Below are positions 29,421-37,153 of a DNA stretch of 64,000 nt, one piece after another. The stretch covers positions 62,001 through 126,000 of the forward strand of contig CAJIZF010000006.1 in the NCBI GenBank assembly GCA_905181835.1, written 5' to 3'. This DNA is from an uncultured Flavobacteriaceae bacterium. Lineage in GTDB: Bacteria > Bacteroidota > Bacteroidia > Flavobacteriales > Flavobacteriaceae. A program made the translations under genes and the position numbers. The stretch's first letter is position 1; each line of letters opens with the position of its first letter. The notes beneath the pieces were generated by a model. The model was not told the DNA's origin, searched no databases, and was given only the letters and a program-made list of their open reading frames with translations.

Positions 29421-30109
29421 TCTTCTACGTAAAAAACTGTTGAAAAATGTTTGGAAACCACTATAGCTTTTCTATTGGGACTCAATATTGTATGGTATTT
29501 AGTTACATCAAGATTTGAAAAAAAATCATCGATATTTATTAATATTTCAATTTCTTTATTTTGAGTAACTTCAAGAGTTATGGTCTGCATCGAAATAAAA
29601 GGGCTCATATACCCACCTAAATGAAAAGCATATCTGTTTTTTCTAGTTTTAAACTTATTTGAACTACCTTCTAATTTACAGTTGATATAACCACTATTCC
29701 AGGTCCAATACATTCCATTTGTAGGATCTAAATCTTGACCATACACACCTGAAACATTTGTAATACTGTCTATTCCAATATTAAATCTAATTTTATTAAA
29801 TTTTAAGGTATCACTAATTTGAGTTTTTATTCTTTTACTCAAAACATCTTCAAAGTTTATTAAGAAATGTTTTTTATGAACAGACGCCAAAATGGTTTCA
29901 TCCTTTATAAATTTTATATTGGTTATATAAAACTTAAGAACGTCTACCTGAAGACTATCTTGAATAGATTTAAAGTAATAGCGTTTTTCCAATTCTAAAG
30001 TATCCTTGTTATTAACTAAAGAATTAAAATTTAAACTTACAGTAGAAACCTGCGCAGATAAATTAAAAGCAGAGATTATTAAAATAAATAAACAGATATG
30101 TTTCTTCAA
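29417..30109 (-). CDS. MbnP-like copper-binding protein
   Basis: A 230-residue periplasmic protein with a cleavable signal peptide (residues 1-20, ending LSAQ). The family motif GMYWTWNSGYINCKLEG lies at about 132-148, followed by FHLGGY. It has only two tryptophans, Trp135 and Trp137, both in that motif, so either could be the residue converted to kynurenine by the partner enzyme. It is the first gene of the three-gene set with the MbnH-like enzyme (overlap of four bases) and the YHYH protein. No methanobactin genes are visible, as in most MbnP-bearing genomes. Confidence 0.85.
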   Translation of the reverse strand: MKKHICLFILIISAFNLSAQVSTVSLNFNSLVNNKDTLELEKRYYFKSIQDSLQVDVLKFYITNIKFIKDETILASVHKKHFLINFEDVLSKRIKTQISDTLKFNKIRFNIGIDSITNVSGVYGQDLDPTNGMYWTWNSGYINCKLEGSSNKFKTRKNRYAFHLGGYMSPFISMQTITLEVTQNKEIEILINIDDFFSNLDVTKYHTILSPNRKAIVVSKHFSTVFYVEE

Positions 30110-30161
30110 AGATTTTAATTATTTTGACTACAAAAAAATAAAGAAGTTTAATTTAATAAGA

Positions 30162-31067
30162 TTAAATTTTAAAAACAAGACCATCTTTAGCTAATTCAAC
30201 ATTTTTAAAAATTTGTTTCGCTTCAGTTTTAAACTTTTCAATATTTGGATACCTAGTAGAATAATGTCCTAAAATTAATTTTTTTACATTGGCTTGTTTA
30301 GCAATTTCGGCAGCTTGTTTAGCGGTGCTATGTCGTGTTGCTGCACATAAATGCTCATGTTCGTCTAGAAAAGACGACTCATGGTACAAAACGGTAGTGT
30401 TTTTTATGATAGGAATACAAGCAGGATAAAATTGTGTGTCAGAGCAAAAAGCATAAGACTTTGGAGGTTCAGGATTAAATGTTATATCATCATTTGGTAT
30501 GGTAACTCCTTTTTCATTAATAACATCAAAACCTTTTTTAATTTTTTGACAGTAGCTAATATCAATATGGTTCTCTTTTACTGAATCAATGTCTACTTTT
30601 CGGTCTCCTATTTTTTCCTTAAATAAAAACCCATTCGTATATATTCGATGTTTTAGAGGTATCGTTTGAACTATTACCTTTTCATCTTCAAAAATAATTT
30701 CAGAATCTTTACTCTCTAATTCATGAAAAGTTAAAGGAAAATTAACCCAAGATTTACCAAGTTTTAGCTGAAGCATTATCACTTCTTTTATCCCTTTTGG
30801 TCCATAAATGTGCATTTCAGTCTCTCGTCCTAACAATAAAAAAGTTGAAATCAAACCTATCAAACCAAAATAGTGATCGCCATGCAAGTGAGAAATAAAT
30901 ACATGTTTAATCCTTGAAAATTTAATTTTACAATTTCTTAGTTGCACTTGAGTTCCTTCTCCACAATCTATTAAAAATAAATGATTTTTTATCGATAGTA
31001 TTTGAGAGGTCGGTCGAGTTTTTGGCCGCGGAGTTGCAGAGTAACAACCAAGTATTGTTAATTCCAT
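30162..31067 (-). CDS. rnz: ribonuclease Z
   Basis: Zinc endonuclease that trims the 3' ends of tRNA precursors. The metal site SHLHGDHYFGL has His60, His62, Asp64 and His65. Further ligands appear in ILGHYSTRY and in CSDTQFY. The N-terminus ELTILGCYSATPRPKTRPTS is typical of the flavobacterial enzyme, and 301 residues is the usual length. It is last in a pyrR-pyrB-(STAS-like)-rnz run on the minus strand. Confidence 0.93.
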   Translation of the reverse strand: MELTILGCYSATPRPKTRPTSQILSIKNHLFLIDCGEGTQVQLRNCKIKFSRIKHVFISHLHGDHYFGLIGLISTFLLLGRETEMHIYGPKGIKEVIMLQLKLGKSWVNFPLTFHELESKDSEIIFEDEKVIVQTIPLKHRIYTNGFLFKEKIGDRKVDIDSVKENHIDISYCQKIKKGFDVINEKGVTIPNDDITFNPEPPKSYAFCSDTQFYPACIPIIKNTTVLYHESSFLDEHEHLCAATRHSTAKQAAEIAKQANVKKLILGHYSTRYPNIEKFKTEAKQIFKNVELAKDGLVFKI

Positions 31068-31076
31068 AAAAAAAGT

Positions 31077-31412
31077 TTACATCCCTAATTCACGTTCTAT
31101 AGTTTCCATCTCAACGATGTCTTCAGCTTCTTGAAGCGATGGAACAACCAAAATATCATCTGGTATTTCATTAAGATTAATTTGATTGTTTACAATAACA
31201 AAAGAATTATTATATTTTCTAAAAATAGTAGCTAATTCAGAAAATAAACTTAGTTTTTCTAAACTAAATTCATCAAATTCTAATAAATCAATAATTATAT
31301 TTTTACCACTTAATTTAACATTGGATTTTGGATTTAAAGAAGTTATAAAATCTTCAAAATTGTTGATGTTCTCTTTTACAATAATGAAATTTTCATGAGT
31401 ATCAATTTTCAT
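31077..31412 (-). CDS. small conserved protein, possibly STAS-like
   Basis: A 111-residue cytoplasmic protein, alternating strand and helix (NVKLSGKNIIIDLLEFDEF, NNSFVIVNN), with an acidic C-terminus (EAEDIVEMETIERELGM). The pattern resembles the STAS/anti-sigma-antagonist fold, but I see no diagnostic serine site, so the family call is tentative. It overlaps the end of pyrB by 11 bases and is followed 9 bases later by rnz; this gene order is familiar from flavobacteria. Function unknown. Confidence 0.7.
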   Translation of the reverse strand: MKIDTHENFIIVKENINNFEDFITSLNPKSNVKLSGKNIIIDLLEFDEFSLEKLSLFSELATIFRKYNNSFVIVNNQINLNEIPDDILVVPSLQEAEDIVEMETIERELGM

Positions 31413-32340
31413 TTTTTTGGAGTTTTGAAGCTAATAAATATAAAACCGCCATTCTTATAGCTACACCGTTTTCAACTTGATTTAAAATTATTGCTTGTTT
31501 GCTATCTGCTACATCACTAGTGATTTCAACACCCCTATTAATAGGCCCTGGATGCATTATTATAATTTCTTTATCTAAAGAATCTAAAATCTTTTTATTT
31601 AATCCAAATTGTTGAGTATACTCCCGGGTAGTTGGAAAATAGCTGATATCCATCCTTTCATTTTGGACCCTTAACATATTTGCAACATCGCACCATTCTA
31701 GTGCTTTTTTAAGATTTAATTCTACGGTTACTCCTAAAGAAGTGATATGCTTTGGAATTAATGTTTTCGGACCACAAACTTTTACATTTGCTCCTAATTT
31801 TTTTAAGGCAAAAATATTAGACAAAGCCACTCTTGAATGTAATATATCACCAACAATTAGAATGTTTTTACCAGCAACTTCTCCAAATTGTTCTCTAATA
31901 GAATAACTATCTAATAGAGCTTGTGTAGGGTGTTCATGAGCGCCGTCACCAGCGTTAATAATGCTTGCGTTAATATGTTTTGATAAAAAAATACCAGCTC
32001 CAGGATTGGAATGCCTCATTACTACCATGTCGACTTTCATAGAGAGAATATTATTTACGGTATCTATAAGTGTTTCCCCTTTCTTTAATGAAGATGAAGA
32101 TGCTGAAAAATTAACTACATCAGCTGACAAACGTTTTTCAGCTAACTCAAAAGACAATCGAGTTCTTGTACTATTTTCAAAAAAAAGATTAGCAATAGTA
32201 ATATCTCTTAAGGAGGGTACTTTTTTAATTGACCTATTAATTACTTCTTTAAAATGATCTGCTGTTTCAAAGATTAAATTAATATCATCTTTATTGATAT
32301 ACTTTATACCTAATAAGTGTTTTACACTTAATTCACTCAT
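31402..32340 (-). CDS. pyrB: aspartate carbamoyltransferase catalytic subunit
   Basis: Second step of pyrimidine synthesis: carbamoyl phosphate plus aspartate to carbamoyl aspartate. Carbamoyl-phosphate site FFENSTRTRLSFELA near residue 53, then MRHSNPGA, HPTQALLDSYSI and the aspartate-binding HPGPINRGVEI region are all present. At 312 residues with no pyrI nearby it is probably the unregulated trimer form. It lies 9 bases after pyrR, so the two form an operon. Confidence 0.96.
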   Translation of the reverse strand: MSELSVKHLLGIKYINKDDINLIFETADHFKEVINRSIKKVPSLRDITIANLFFENSTRTRLSFELAEKRLSADVVNFSASSSSLKKGETLIDTVNNILSMKVDMVVMRHSNPGAGIFLSKHINASIINAGDGAHEHPTQALLDSYSIREQFGEVAGKNILIVGDILHSRVALSNIFALKKLGANVKVCGPKTLIPKHITSLGVTVELNLKKALEWCDVANMLRVQNERMDISYFPTTREYTQQFGLNKKILDSLDKEIIIMHPGPINRGVEITSDVADSKQAIILNQVENGVAIRMAVLYLLASKLQKNEN

Positions 32341-32349
32341 AGTTTTTTT

Positions 32350-32889
32350 TTAATTATTAATTAAATAAACTGCGTCTAAACCATCATTTTCTTTCCAACA
32401 AACTTTTACTTTTTCGTTATTAATTGCATCTACTTGTCTACCTCTATAATCCGGTTGAATAGGCAGATGCCTACTAAAACGTCGATCAATAAAGGTTAAT
32501 AATTCGATTTCTAGAGGCCTGCCAAAGGACTGTATAGCAGTTAAAGCTGCTCTGATGCTCCTTCCTGTGTAAAGCACATCATCAACAAAGACTACTTTTT
32601 TATTTTCAATTATAAAATCTATATTCGTTGTGCTGGGTTCAATTGGTTTGTCGTTTCGTCTAAAGTCGTCTCTATAAAAAGTGATGTCTAAATAACCTAA
32701 TTCAATATTTTTAACCTTATAAGAGGTTTCTAAAAGTAATTTTATTCTTTCTGCTAAAAATATTCCTCTTGGTTGTATTCCAATTAAAACAGTTTCTGAA
32801 AAGGTATCGTGATTTTCTATTAATTGACAAGCCAAGCGATGAAGCGCAATATTCACTTCTGTAGCATTGAGTAACACTTTTTGACTCAT
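32350..32889 (-). CDS. pyrR: PyrR-type phosphoribosyltransferase
   Basis: Phosphoribosyltransferase family protein with the PRPP motif VVFVDDVLYTGRSIRAAL near residues 93-110 and IGIQPRGIFLAERI in the N-terminal half. In other bacteria PyrR binds pyr mRNA to attenuate transcription and has weak uracil phosphoribosyltransferase activity. Here it is directly upstream of pyrB. No anti-terminator or PyrR-binding loop is obvious to me in the short leader, so its regulatory role in this organism is open. Confidence 0.92.
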   Translation of the reverse strand: MSQKVLLNATEVNIALHRLACQLIENHDTFSETVLIGIQPRGIFLAERIKLLLETSYKVKNIELGYLDITFYRDDFRRNDKPIEPSTTNIDFIIENKKVVFVDDVLYTGRSIRAALTAIQSFGRPLEIELLTFIDRRFSRHLPIQPDYRGRQVDAINNEKVKVCWKENDGLDAVYLINN

Positions 32890-32955
32890 AGGTAGATTCT
32901 AAACTTTTGTTCAGGACACAAAAATACTATTTTTTTTGTGTTTTTCAATTTTGTT

Positions 32956-32990
32956 AAAAAAAAAGCCTCACTAATATTAGTGAGGCTTTT
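32956..32990 (-). terminator. Rho-independent terminator of rpsA
   Basis: The 30 bases 32961-32990 are a perfect palindrome (arms AAAAGCCTCACTAAT and its complement), followed on the minus strand by a T run. It lies between the rpsA stop and the pyrR promoter region and separates the two transcripts. Confidence 0.9.
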
Positions 32991-33009
32991 AGTTTAAAGT
33001 ATAAAATTA

Positions 33010-34878
33010 TTACTTTTTACCATCCATTTTATCCTTAAGAGCTTGTAATTTCTCATTAGCATCTCCTAGGGTTGGTTTAGCTTCCTCAGCAGCTTTTGCT
33101 TGCTTCTTTGCAGCTTGCTTTACTATTTTTGCTTCTTCTTCTTTATGTATCGTCATGTGAGAAGCTACTACTTTTTTGAAATCTTTATTAAATTCAATAA
33201 TTTCAAATTGCGCTTCTTCTCCTTTTTGAAGTTTAGAGCCATCTTCTTTCTCTAAATGTCTAAACGGTACAAATGCAACTATTTCATCATTAAAATTGAT
33301 TGTAGCACCTTTATCTACTATTTCAGCAATTGAAGCTGTATGCTTTGTGCCAACAGCAAATTCCTCTTGGAATTTATCCCAAGGATTTTCTGTAGTTTGC
33401 TTGTGACCTAAACTTAACTTACGTCCTTCTACATCAAGTTCCAAAACTACAACGTCTAATTGATCACCAACATTTGTAAATTCACTTGGATGCTTAATCT
33501 TTTTAGTCCAAGATAAATCACTAATGTAAATCAATCCGTCTATACCTTCTTCCATCTCAACAAAAACACCGAAGTTCGTAAAATTACGTACGATTCCTTT
33601 ATGACTTGAACCTACAGGGTATTTTTTGGTAATATCGGTCCATGGATCAGGGGTGATTTGTTTGATACCTAACGACATTTTTCGAGTTTCACGATCTAAG
33701 GTTAAAATTACAGCATCGACTTCATCACCTACAGTAACAAAATCTTGAGCGCTTCTTAAATGAGTAGACCAAGACATTTCACTTACATGAATTAAACCTT
33801 CAACACCATCAGCTACTTCAATAAATGCTCCGTAATCAGCAATGACAACAACTTTACCTTTAACTTTGTCACCAACCTTAACTTCTTCACCTAATGAATC
33901 CCAAGGGTGCTTGCTTAATTGTTTTAAACCTAATTGTATACGAGATTTATTCTCATCAAAATCGAGAATAACTACATTTAATTTTTGATCAAGTTCAACA
34001 ATCTCATTTGGATGGTTAATTCTAGACCAAGAAAGGTCAGTAATATGAACCAAACCGTCTACACCTCCAAGATCAACAAAGACTCCATAAGAGGTTATAT
34101 TTTTAACTACACCTTCTAAAACTTGACCTTTTTCTAATTGACCAATAATTTCTTTTTTCTGTTCTTCTATATCCGCTTCGATAAGTGCTTTATGAGATAC
34201 TACAACATTTTTAAATTCATGATTAATTTTCACAACTTTAAATTCCATCGTTTTATCAACATAAACGTCATAGTCACGAATTGGTTTAACATCTATTTGT
34301 GAACCTGGTAAAAATGCTTCAATTCCGAATACGTCTACAATCATACCTCCTTTGGTACGACACTTTACAAATCCATTAACAATTGTTCCTTCATCATGTG
34401 CTTTATTTACACGCTCCCATGCTTTAATTGTTCTAGCTTTTCGGTGTGATAAAATTAATTGTCCCGTACTATCTTCTCGAACATCAATAAGTACTTCTAC
34501 TTTATCTCCAACTTTTAAGCCAGGGTTATATCTAAATTCATTCAAGGATATAACACCTTCAGATTTTGCATTGATATCAATAATAGCATCACGATCAGTG
34601 ATAAATACAACTTCGCCATCTACAACCTCGTCGTCTAGTGTGTCGACAAAGTTATCCGCTACTAGTTTTTCAAATTCTTCTAATTTACCGTCATCAATAG
34701 GATCAATTCCTTCTTGATAGTTGTGCCAGTTAAAATCTTTTAAAAAAGCTGCTGGATCTTTTTCTTTAAGAGAAATTTCTTTTTTTGGAGCTTCACTTAC
34801 AGGTTGTTCTGGAGTTTCAACTGTTGCTTCTGCAACGACTACATCCTGTACTTCTTCTTTAGTTTCTTTTTTAGCCAT
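33010..34878 (-). CDS. rpsA: 30S ribosomal protein S1
   Basis: mRNA-binding ribosomal protein with several repeated S1 RNA-binding domains. At least four are obvious: GQVLEGVVKNITSYGVFVDL, GDKVKGKVVVIADYGAFIEV, GSSHKGIVRNFTNFGVFVEM and GTKHTASIAEIVDKGATINF. Two degenerate ones precede them. The N-terminal 50 residues are glutamate-rich and the C-terminus is a lysine/alanine helix (KQAKAAEEAKP). Length 622 suits the flavobacterial protein. S1 is important in a phylum that mostly lacks Shine-Dalgarno initiation. A 146-base leader with a hairpin precedes it. Confidence 0.95.
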   Translation of the reverse strand: MAKKETKEEVQDVVVAEATVETPEQPVSEAPKKEISLKEKDPAAFLKDFNWHNYQEGIDPIDDGKLEEFEKLVADNFVDTLDDEVVDGEVVFITDRDAIIDINAKSEGVISLNEFRYNPGLKVGDKVEVLIDVREDSTGQLILSHRKARTIKAWERVNKAHDEGTIVNGFVKCRTKGGMIVDVFGIEAFLPGSQIDVKPIRDYDVYVDKTMEFKVVKINHEFKNVVVSHKALIEADIEEQKKEIIGQLEKGQVLEGVVKNITSYGVFVDLGGVDGLVHITDLSWSRINHPNEIVELDQKLNVVILDFDENKSRIQLGLKQLSKHPWDSLGEEVKVGDKVKGKVVVIADYGAFIEVADGVEGLIHVSEMSWSTHLRSAQDFVTVGDEVDAVILTLDRETRKMSLGIKQITPDPWTDITKKYPVGSSHKGIVRNFTNFGVFVEMEEGIDGLIYISDLSWTKKIKHPSEFTNVGDQLDVVVLELDVEGRKLSLGHKQTTENPWDKFQEEFAVGTKHTASIAEIVDKGATINFNDEIVAFVPFRHLEKEDGSKLQKGEEAQFEIIEFNKDFKKVVASHMTIHKEEEAKIVKQAAKKQAKAAEEAKPTLGDANEKLQALKDKMDGKK

Positions 34879-34930
34879 CTGCTAATGTTTTATTTTTAGT
34901 TTCATAAACTAAAAATATGTTTTTTTTGTA

Positions 34931-34970
34931 TTCTGTGTTTAAAAAGAAATTATGCAACTTCAACACAGAA
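34931..34970 (-). promoter_or_regulatory. hairpin in the rpsA leader
   Basis: Perfect 9-base arms TTCTGTGTT (34931-34939) and AACACAGAA (34962-34970) enclose a 22-base loop, inside the roughly 146-base untranslated leader of rpsA and 53 bases before its start codon. There is no T run, so it is not a terminator. A role in autogenous control of S1 is inference. Confidence 0.45.
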
Positions 34971-35029
34971 GCGTTAATTATTTGATTTAAATTTTTTCCT
35001 TTTTTTCTTAATTGCTGCTAAAAGGAGTG

Positions 35030-35037
35030 CAAAATTA
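35030..35037 (-). promoter_or_regulatory. Bacteroidota -7 promoter box for rpsA
   Basis: The minus strand reads TAATTTTG, matching TAnnTTTG, and would give an rpsA leader of about 146 bases. Confidence 0.45.
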
Positions 35038-35149
35038 CTGCTTATTTATTAATTTTCAAAAAAAATAAATGCAAAAGAATTGTATCAATTGTAATCATTT
35101 TGAACGATTTAAAGGTTTTTAATCCATAAAAAAATAAATAAAGTATAGA

Positions 35150-35485
35150 TTATAAAATCCTTAGTCCGTTTTCAACTAATAAATTAGGTTGAATAACGGT
35201 AACTTCTTTATCTTTTACCGTACCTAGAACTAAACATTCACTCATAAAATTTGCAATTTGTTTTTTTGGGAAATTAATCACCGCAATAACCTGTTTGTTC
35301 ATTAAATCCTCTTTCTTGTAGAGTACTGTAATCTGAGCAGAAGATTTTTTAACACCAATTTTTTCACCAAAATCTATCGTTAACTTGTAAGCAGGGTTTC
35401 TTAATTCAGGAAAATCTTCAATATTAATTATAGTTCCTACTCTCATATCTATTTTTTCAAAATCGGTCCAACTTAATTTATTCAT
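35150..35485 (-). CDS. csaA: CsaA-type tRNA-binding protein
   Basis: Single OB-fold tRNA-binding domain protein of 111 residues, as in CsaA/YgjH and the C-terminus of methionyl-tRNA synthetase. The start IDMRVGTIINIEDFPELRNPAYKLTIDFG, then KKSSAQIT and the end GLRI are characteristic. CsaA has been described as a chaperone-like factor and binds tRNA. It is transcribed alone toward the rpsA leader and diverges from a peroxiredoxin-like gene 43 bases away. Confidence 0.9.
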   Translation of the reverse strand: MNKLSWTDFEKIDMRVGTIINIEDFPELRNPAYKLTIDFGEKIGVKKSSAQITVLYKKEDLMNKQVIAVINFPKKQIANFMSECLVLGTVKDKEVTVIQPNLLVENGLRIL

Positions 35486-35528
35486 ATTATTATTGTAGTT
35501 TTAATCAATATATAAAATTACTAAAAAA

Positions 35529-36083
35529 ATGTCATTGACTCCATCTAATATGGTTCCTTTAGGCACAAAAGCTCCAGATTTTAATTTAAAAGATGTCATT
35601 ACGTTAAATCAGGTTTCTTTAAATTTAATAAAAGGTCAAAAAGGAACATTAATAATGTTTATTTGTAATCATTGCCCTTTTGTGGTTCATGTAAAAAATG
35701 AAATTGTCAAAATCGCAAATGAATATCTAAAAAAAGGTTTTGGGTTTGTAGCTATCAATAGTAATGATATTGTAAAGTATCCGGAAGACTCTCCTTATAA
35801 TATGCTAAAATACGCAGTTAAATATAAATTTAGTTTTCCCTACCTTTTTGATGAGACACAAAAAATTGCAGAAGCTTATGGTGCTTCCTGTACTCCAGAC
35901 TTTTTCTTGTTCGATAAAAATCTTGAATTGATCTACAGAGGGCAACTTGACGACTCAAGACCAGCCAATAAAAAACCAGTAACAGGGTATGATTTAAGAA
36001 CTGCATTGGATAGAGTGATAAATAGGCAAGCTCAAAAAAGAGAACAAAAACCAAGCATTGGTTGCAATATTAAATGGAAATAA
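35529..36083 (+). CDS. AhpC/TSA-type thioredoxin family protein
   Basis: A 184-residue cytoplasmic thioredoxin-fold protein of the subgroup with Cys46-Asn-His-Cys49 (MFICNHCPFVVHVK) in place of CGPC. It has VPLGTKAPDFNL at the N-terminus and a cis-proline segment GASCTPDFFLFD with a further Cys. It is probably a peroxiredoxin-like or thiol-reducing enzyme; the substrate is not known. No signal peptide is seen. Its stop lies at the edge of a hairpin that terminates the convergent gene. Confidence 0.85.
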   Translation: MSLTPSNMVPLGTKAPDFNLKDVITLNQVSLNLIKGQKGTLIMFICNHCPFVVHVKNEIVKIANEYLKKGFGFVAINSNDIVKYPEDSPYNMLKYAVKYKFSFPYLFDETQKIAEAYGASCTPDFFLFDKNLELIYRGQLDDSRPANKKPVTGYDLRTALDRVINRQAQKREQKPSIGCNIKWK

Positions 36084-36103
36084 AAAGCAGCCCTTAAGGC
36101 TGC
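36082..36103 (-). terminator. terminator of the cyclophilin-FKBP gene
   Basis: Six-base arms GCAGCC (36087-36092) and GGCTGC (36098-36103) form a tight hairpin followed on the minus strand by five T. It touches the stop codon of the convergent gene. Confidence 0.65.
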
Positions 36104-36127
36104 CACTAATTATAAAAAAAAATGTTA

Positions 36128-37060
36128 TTATTTTATATCCATTAACTCAACATCAAATATTAGAGTAGCATCAGGAGGTATTACTCCACCAGCACCAGCT
36201 TCACCATAGGCCAACTGAGATGGTATTACAAAACGAGCTTTATCACCTTTGTTTAACAATAAAATTCCTTCATCCCAACCAGGAATTACATTACCCATTC
36301 CAACTGGAAATTCGATAGGATTTCCTCTTTTATAGGAGTCGTCAAAGACACCACCATCTAAAAACATACCTTTGTAATGAACTGACACAATTTGCCCCTT
36401 GTTTGGTTTAGATCCAGCACCGTTTTGGATAATTTTATAACGAAGTCCGGTGGACGTCTTCTCAAAACCCTCAGAAGCTTTTCCTAATAATTCATCTTGT
36501 GTTTTCTTTGCTGCTGCTAAACGCTCTGCTTTTGCACCAGTAAATTGTCTAAAAGTTTCAACAGAATTCCAACTTTCAGCTTCTTCACCAACTCTTAGTA
36601 TAGTTACTTTATCCATAATATCGTCTTGCTCTATGGTATTTACAATATCCATTCCTTCGATAACTTTACCAAAAACAGAATGTTTATTGTCTAACCATGG
36701 AGTTTCCACATGAGTAATAAAAAATTGACTACCATTAGATCCTGGCCCTGAATTTGCCATTGAGAGAATACCTGGTGAATCATGTTTTAATTCTGGATGA
36801 AACTCATCATCAAATTGATATCCAGGACCACCAACTCCTGTACCTTGTGGATCACCCCCTTGAATCATAAAATCTGGAATAACTCTGTGAAATTTTAAGC
36901 CATCATAGTAAGGAGTGCCTTGATTTTTAGCATCGTTCTCAAGTTTACCCTCAACAAGCGAAACAAAATTTCCCACGGTTCCGGGTGTTAATTTATAGGT
37001 AAGGTTTATTAAGATATCTCCCTTAGCTGTTTCAAATTTTGCATAAATACCTTCTTGCAT
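36128..37060 (-). CDS. dual-family peptidylprolyl isomerase (cyclophilin-FKBP fusion)
   Basis: Two unrelated proline isomerase folds in one 310-residue chain. Residues about 1-160 are a cyclophilin ([46 protein letters not shown]). Residues about 205-310 are an FKBP ([55 protein letters not shown]). The active-site residues of both domains look intact. No signal peptide, so cytoplasmic. Such cyclophilin-first dual immunophilins have been described in flavobacteria. The job would be folding help at proline bonds. Confidence 0.92.
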   Translation of the reverse strand: MQEGIYAKFETAKGDILINLTYKLTPGTVGNFVSLVEGKLENDAKNQGTPYYDGLKFHRVIPDFMIQGGDPQGTGVGGPGYQFDDEFHPELKHDSPGILSMANSGPGSNGSQFFITHVETPWLDNKHSVFGKVIEGMDIVNTIEQDDIMDKVTILRVGEEAESWNSVETFRQFTGAKAERLAAAKKTQDELLGKASEGFEKTSTGLRYKIIQNGAGSKPNKGQIVSVHYKGMFLDGGVFDDSYKRGNPIEFPVGMGNVIPGWDEGILLLNKGDKARFVIPSQLAYGEAGAGGVIPPDATLIFDVELMDIK

Positions 37061-37153
37061 TTTTATATTTTTTTAAATGAGGTGCAAAGGTACATATTCA
37101 ATTATCTAATTCATAAAGTTTTTGTGAAGTATTATTGAAATGCAGTATAGGTT

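Noticed and set aside
34352..34717. 121-residue plus-strand frame, very Ser-rich.
   Set aside because: Antisense to rpsA; serine richness is the mirror of the sense codons.
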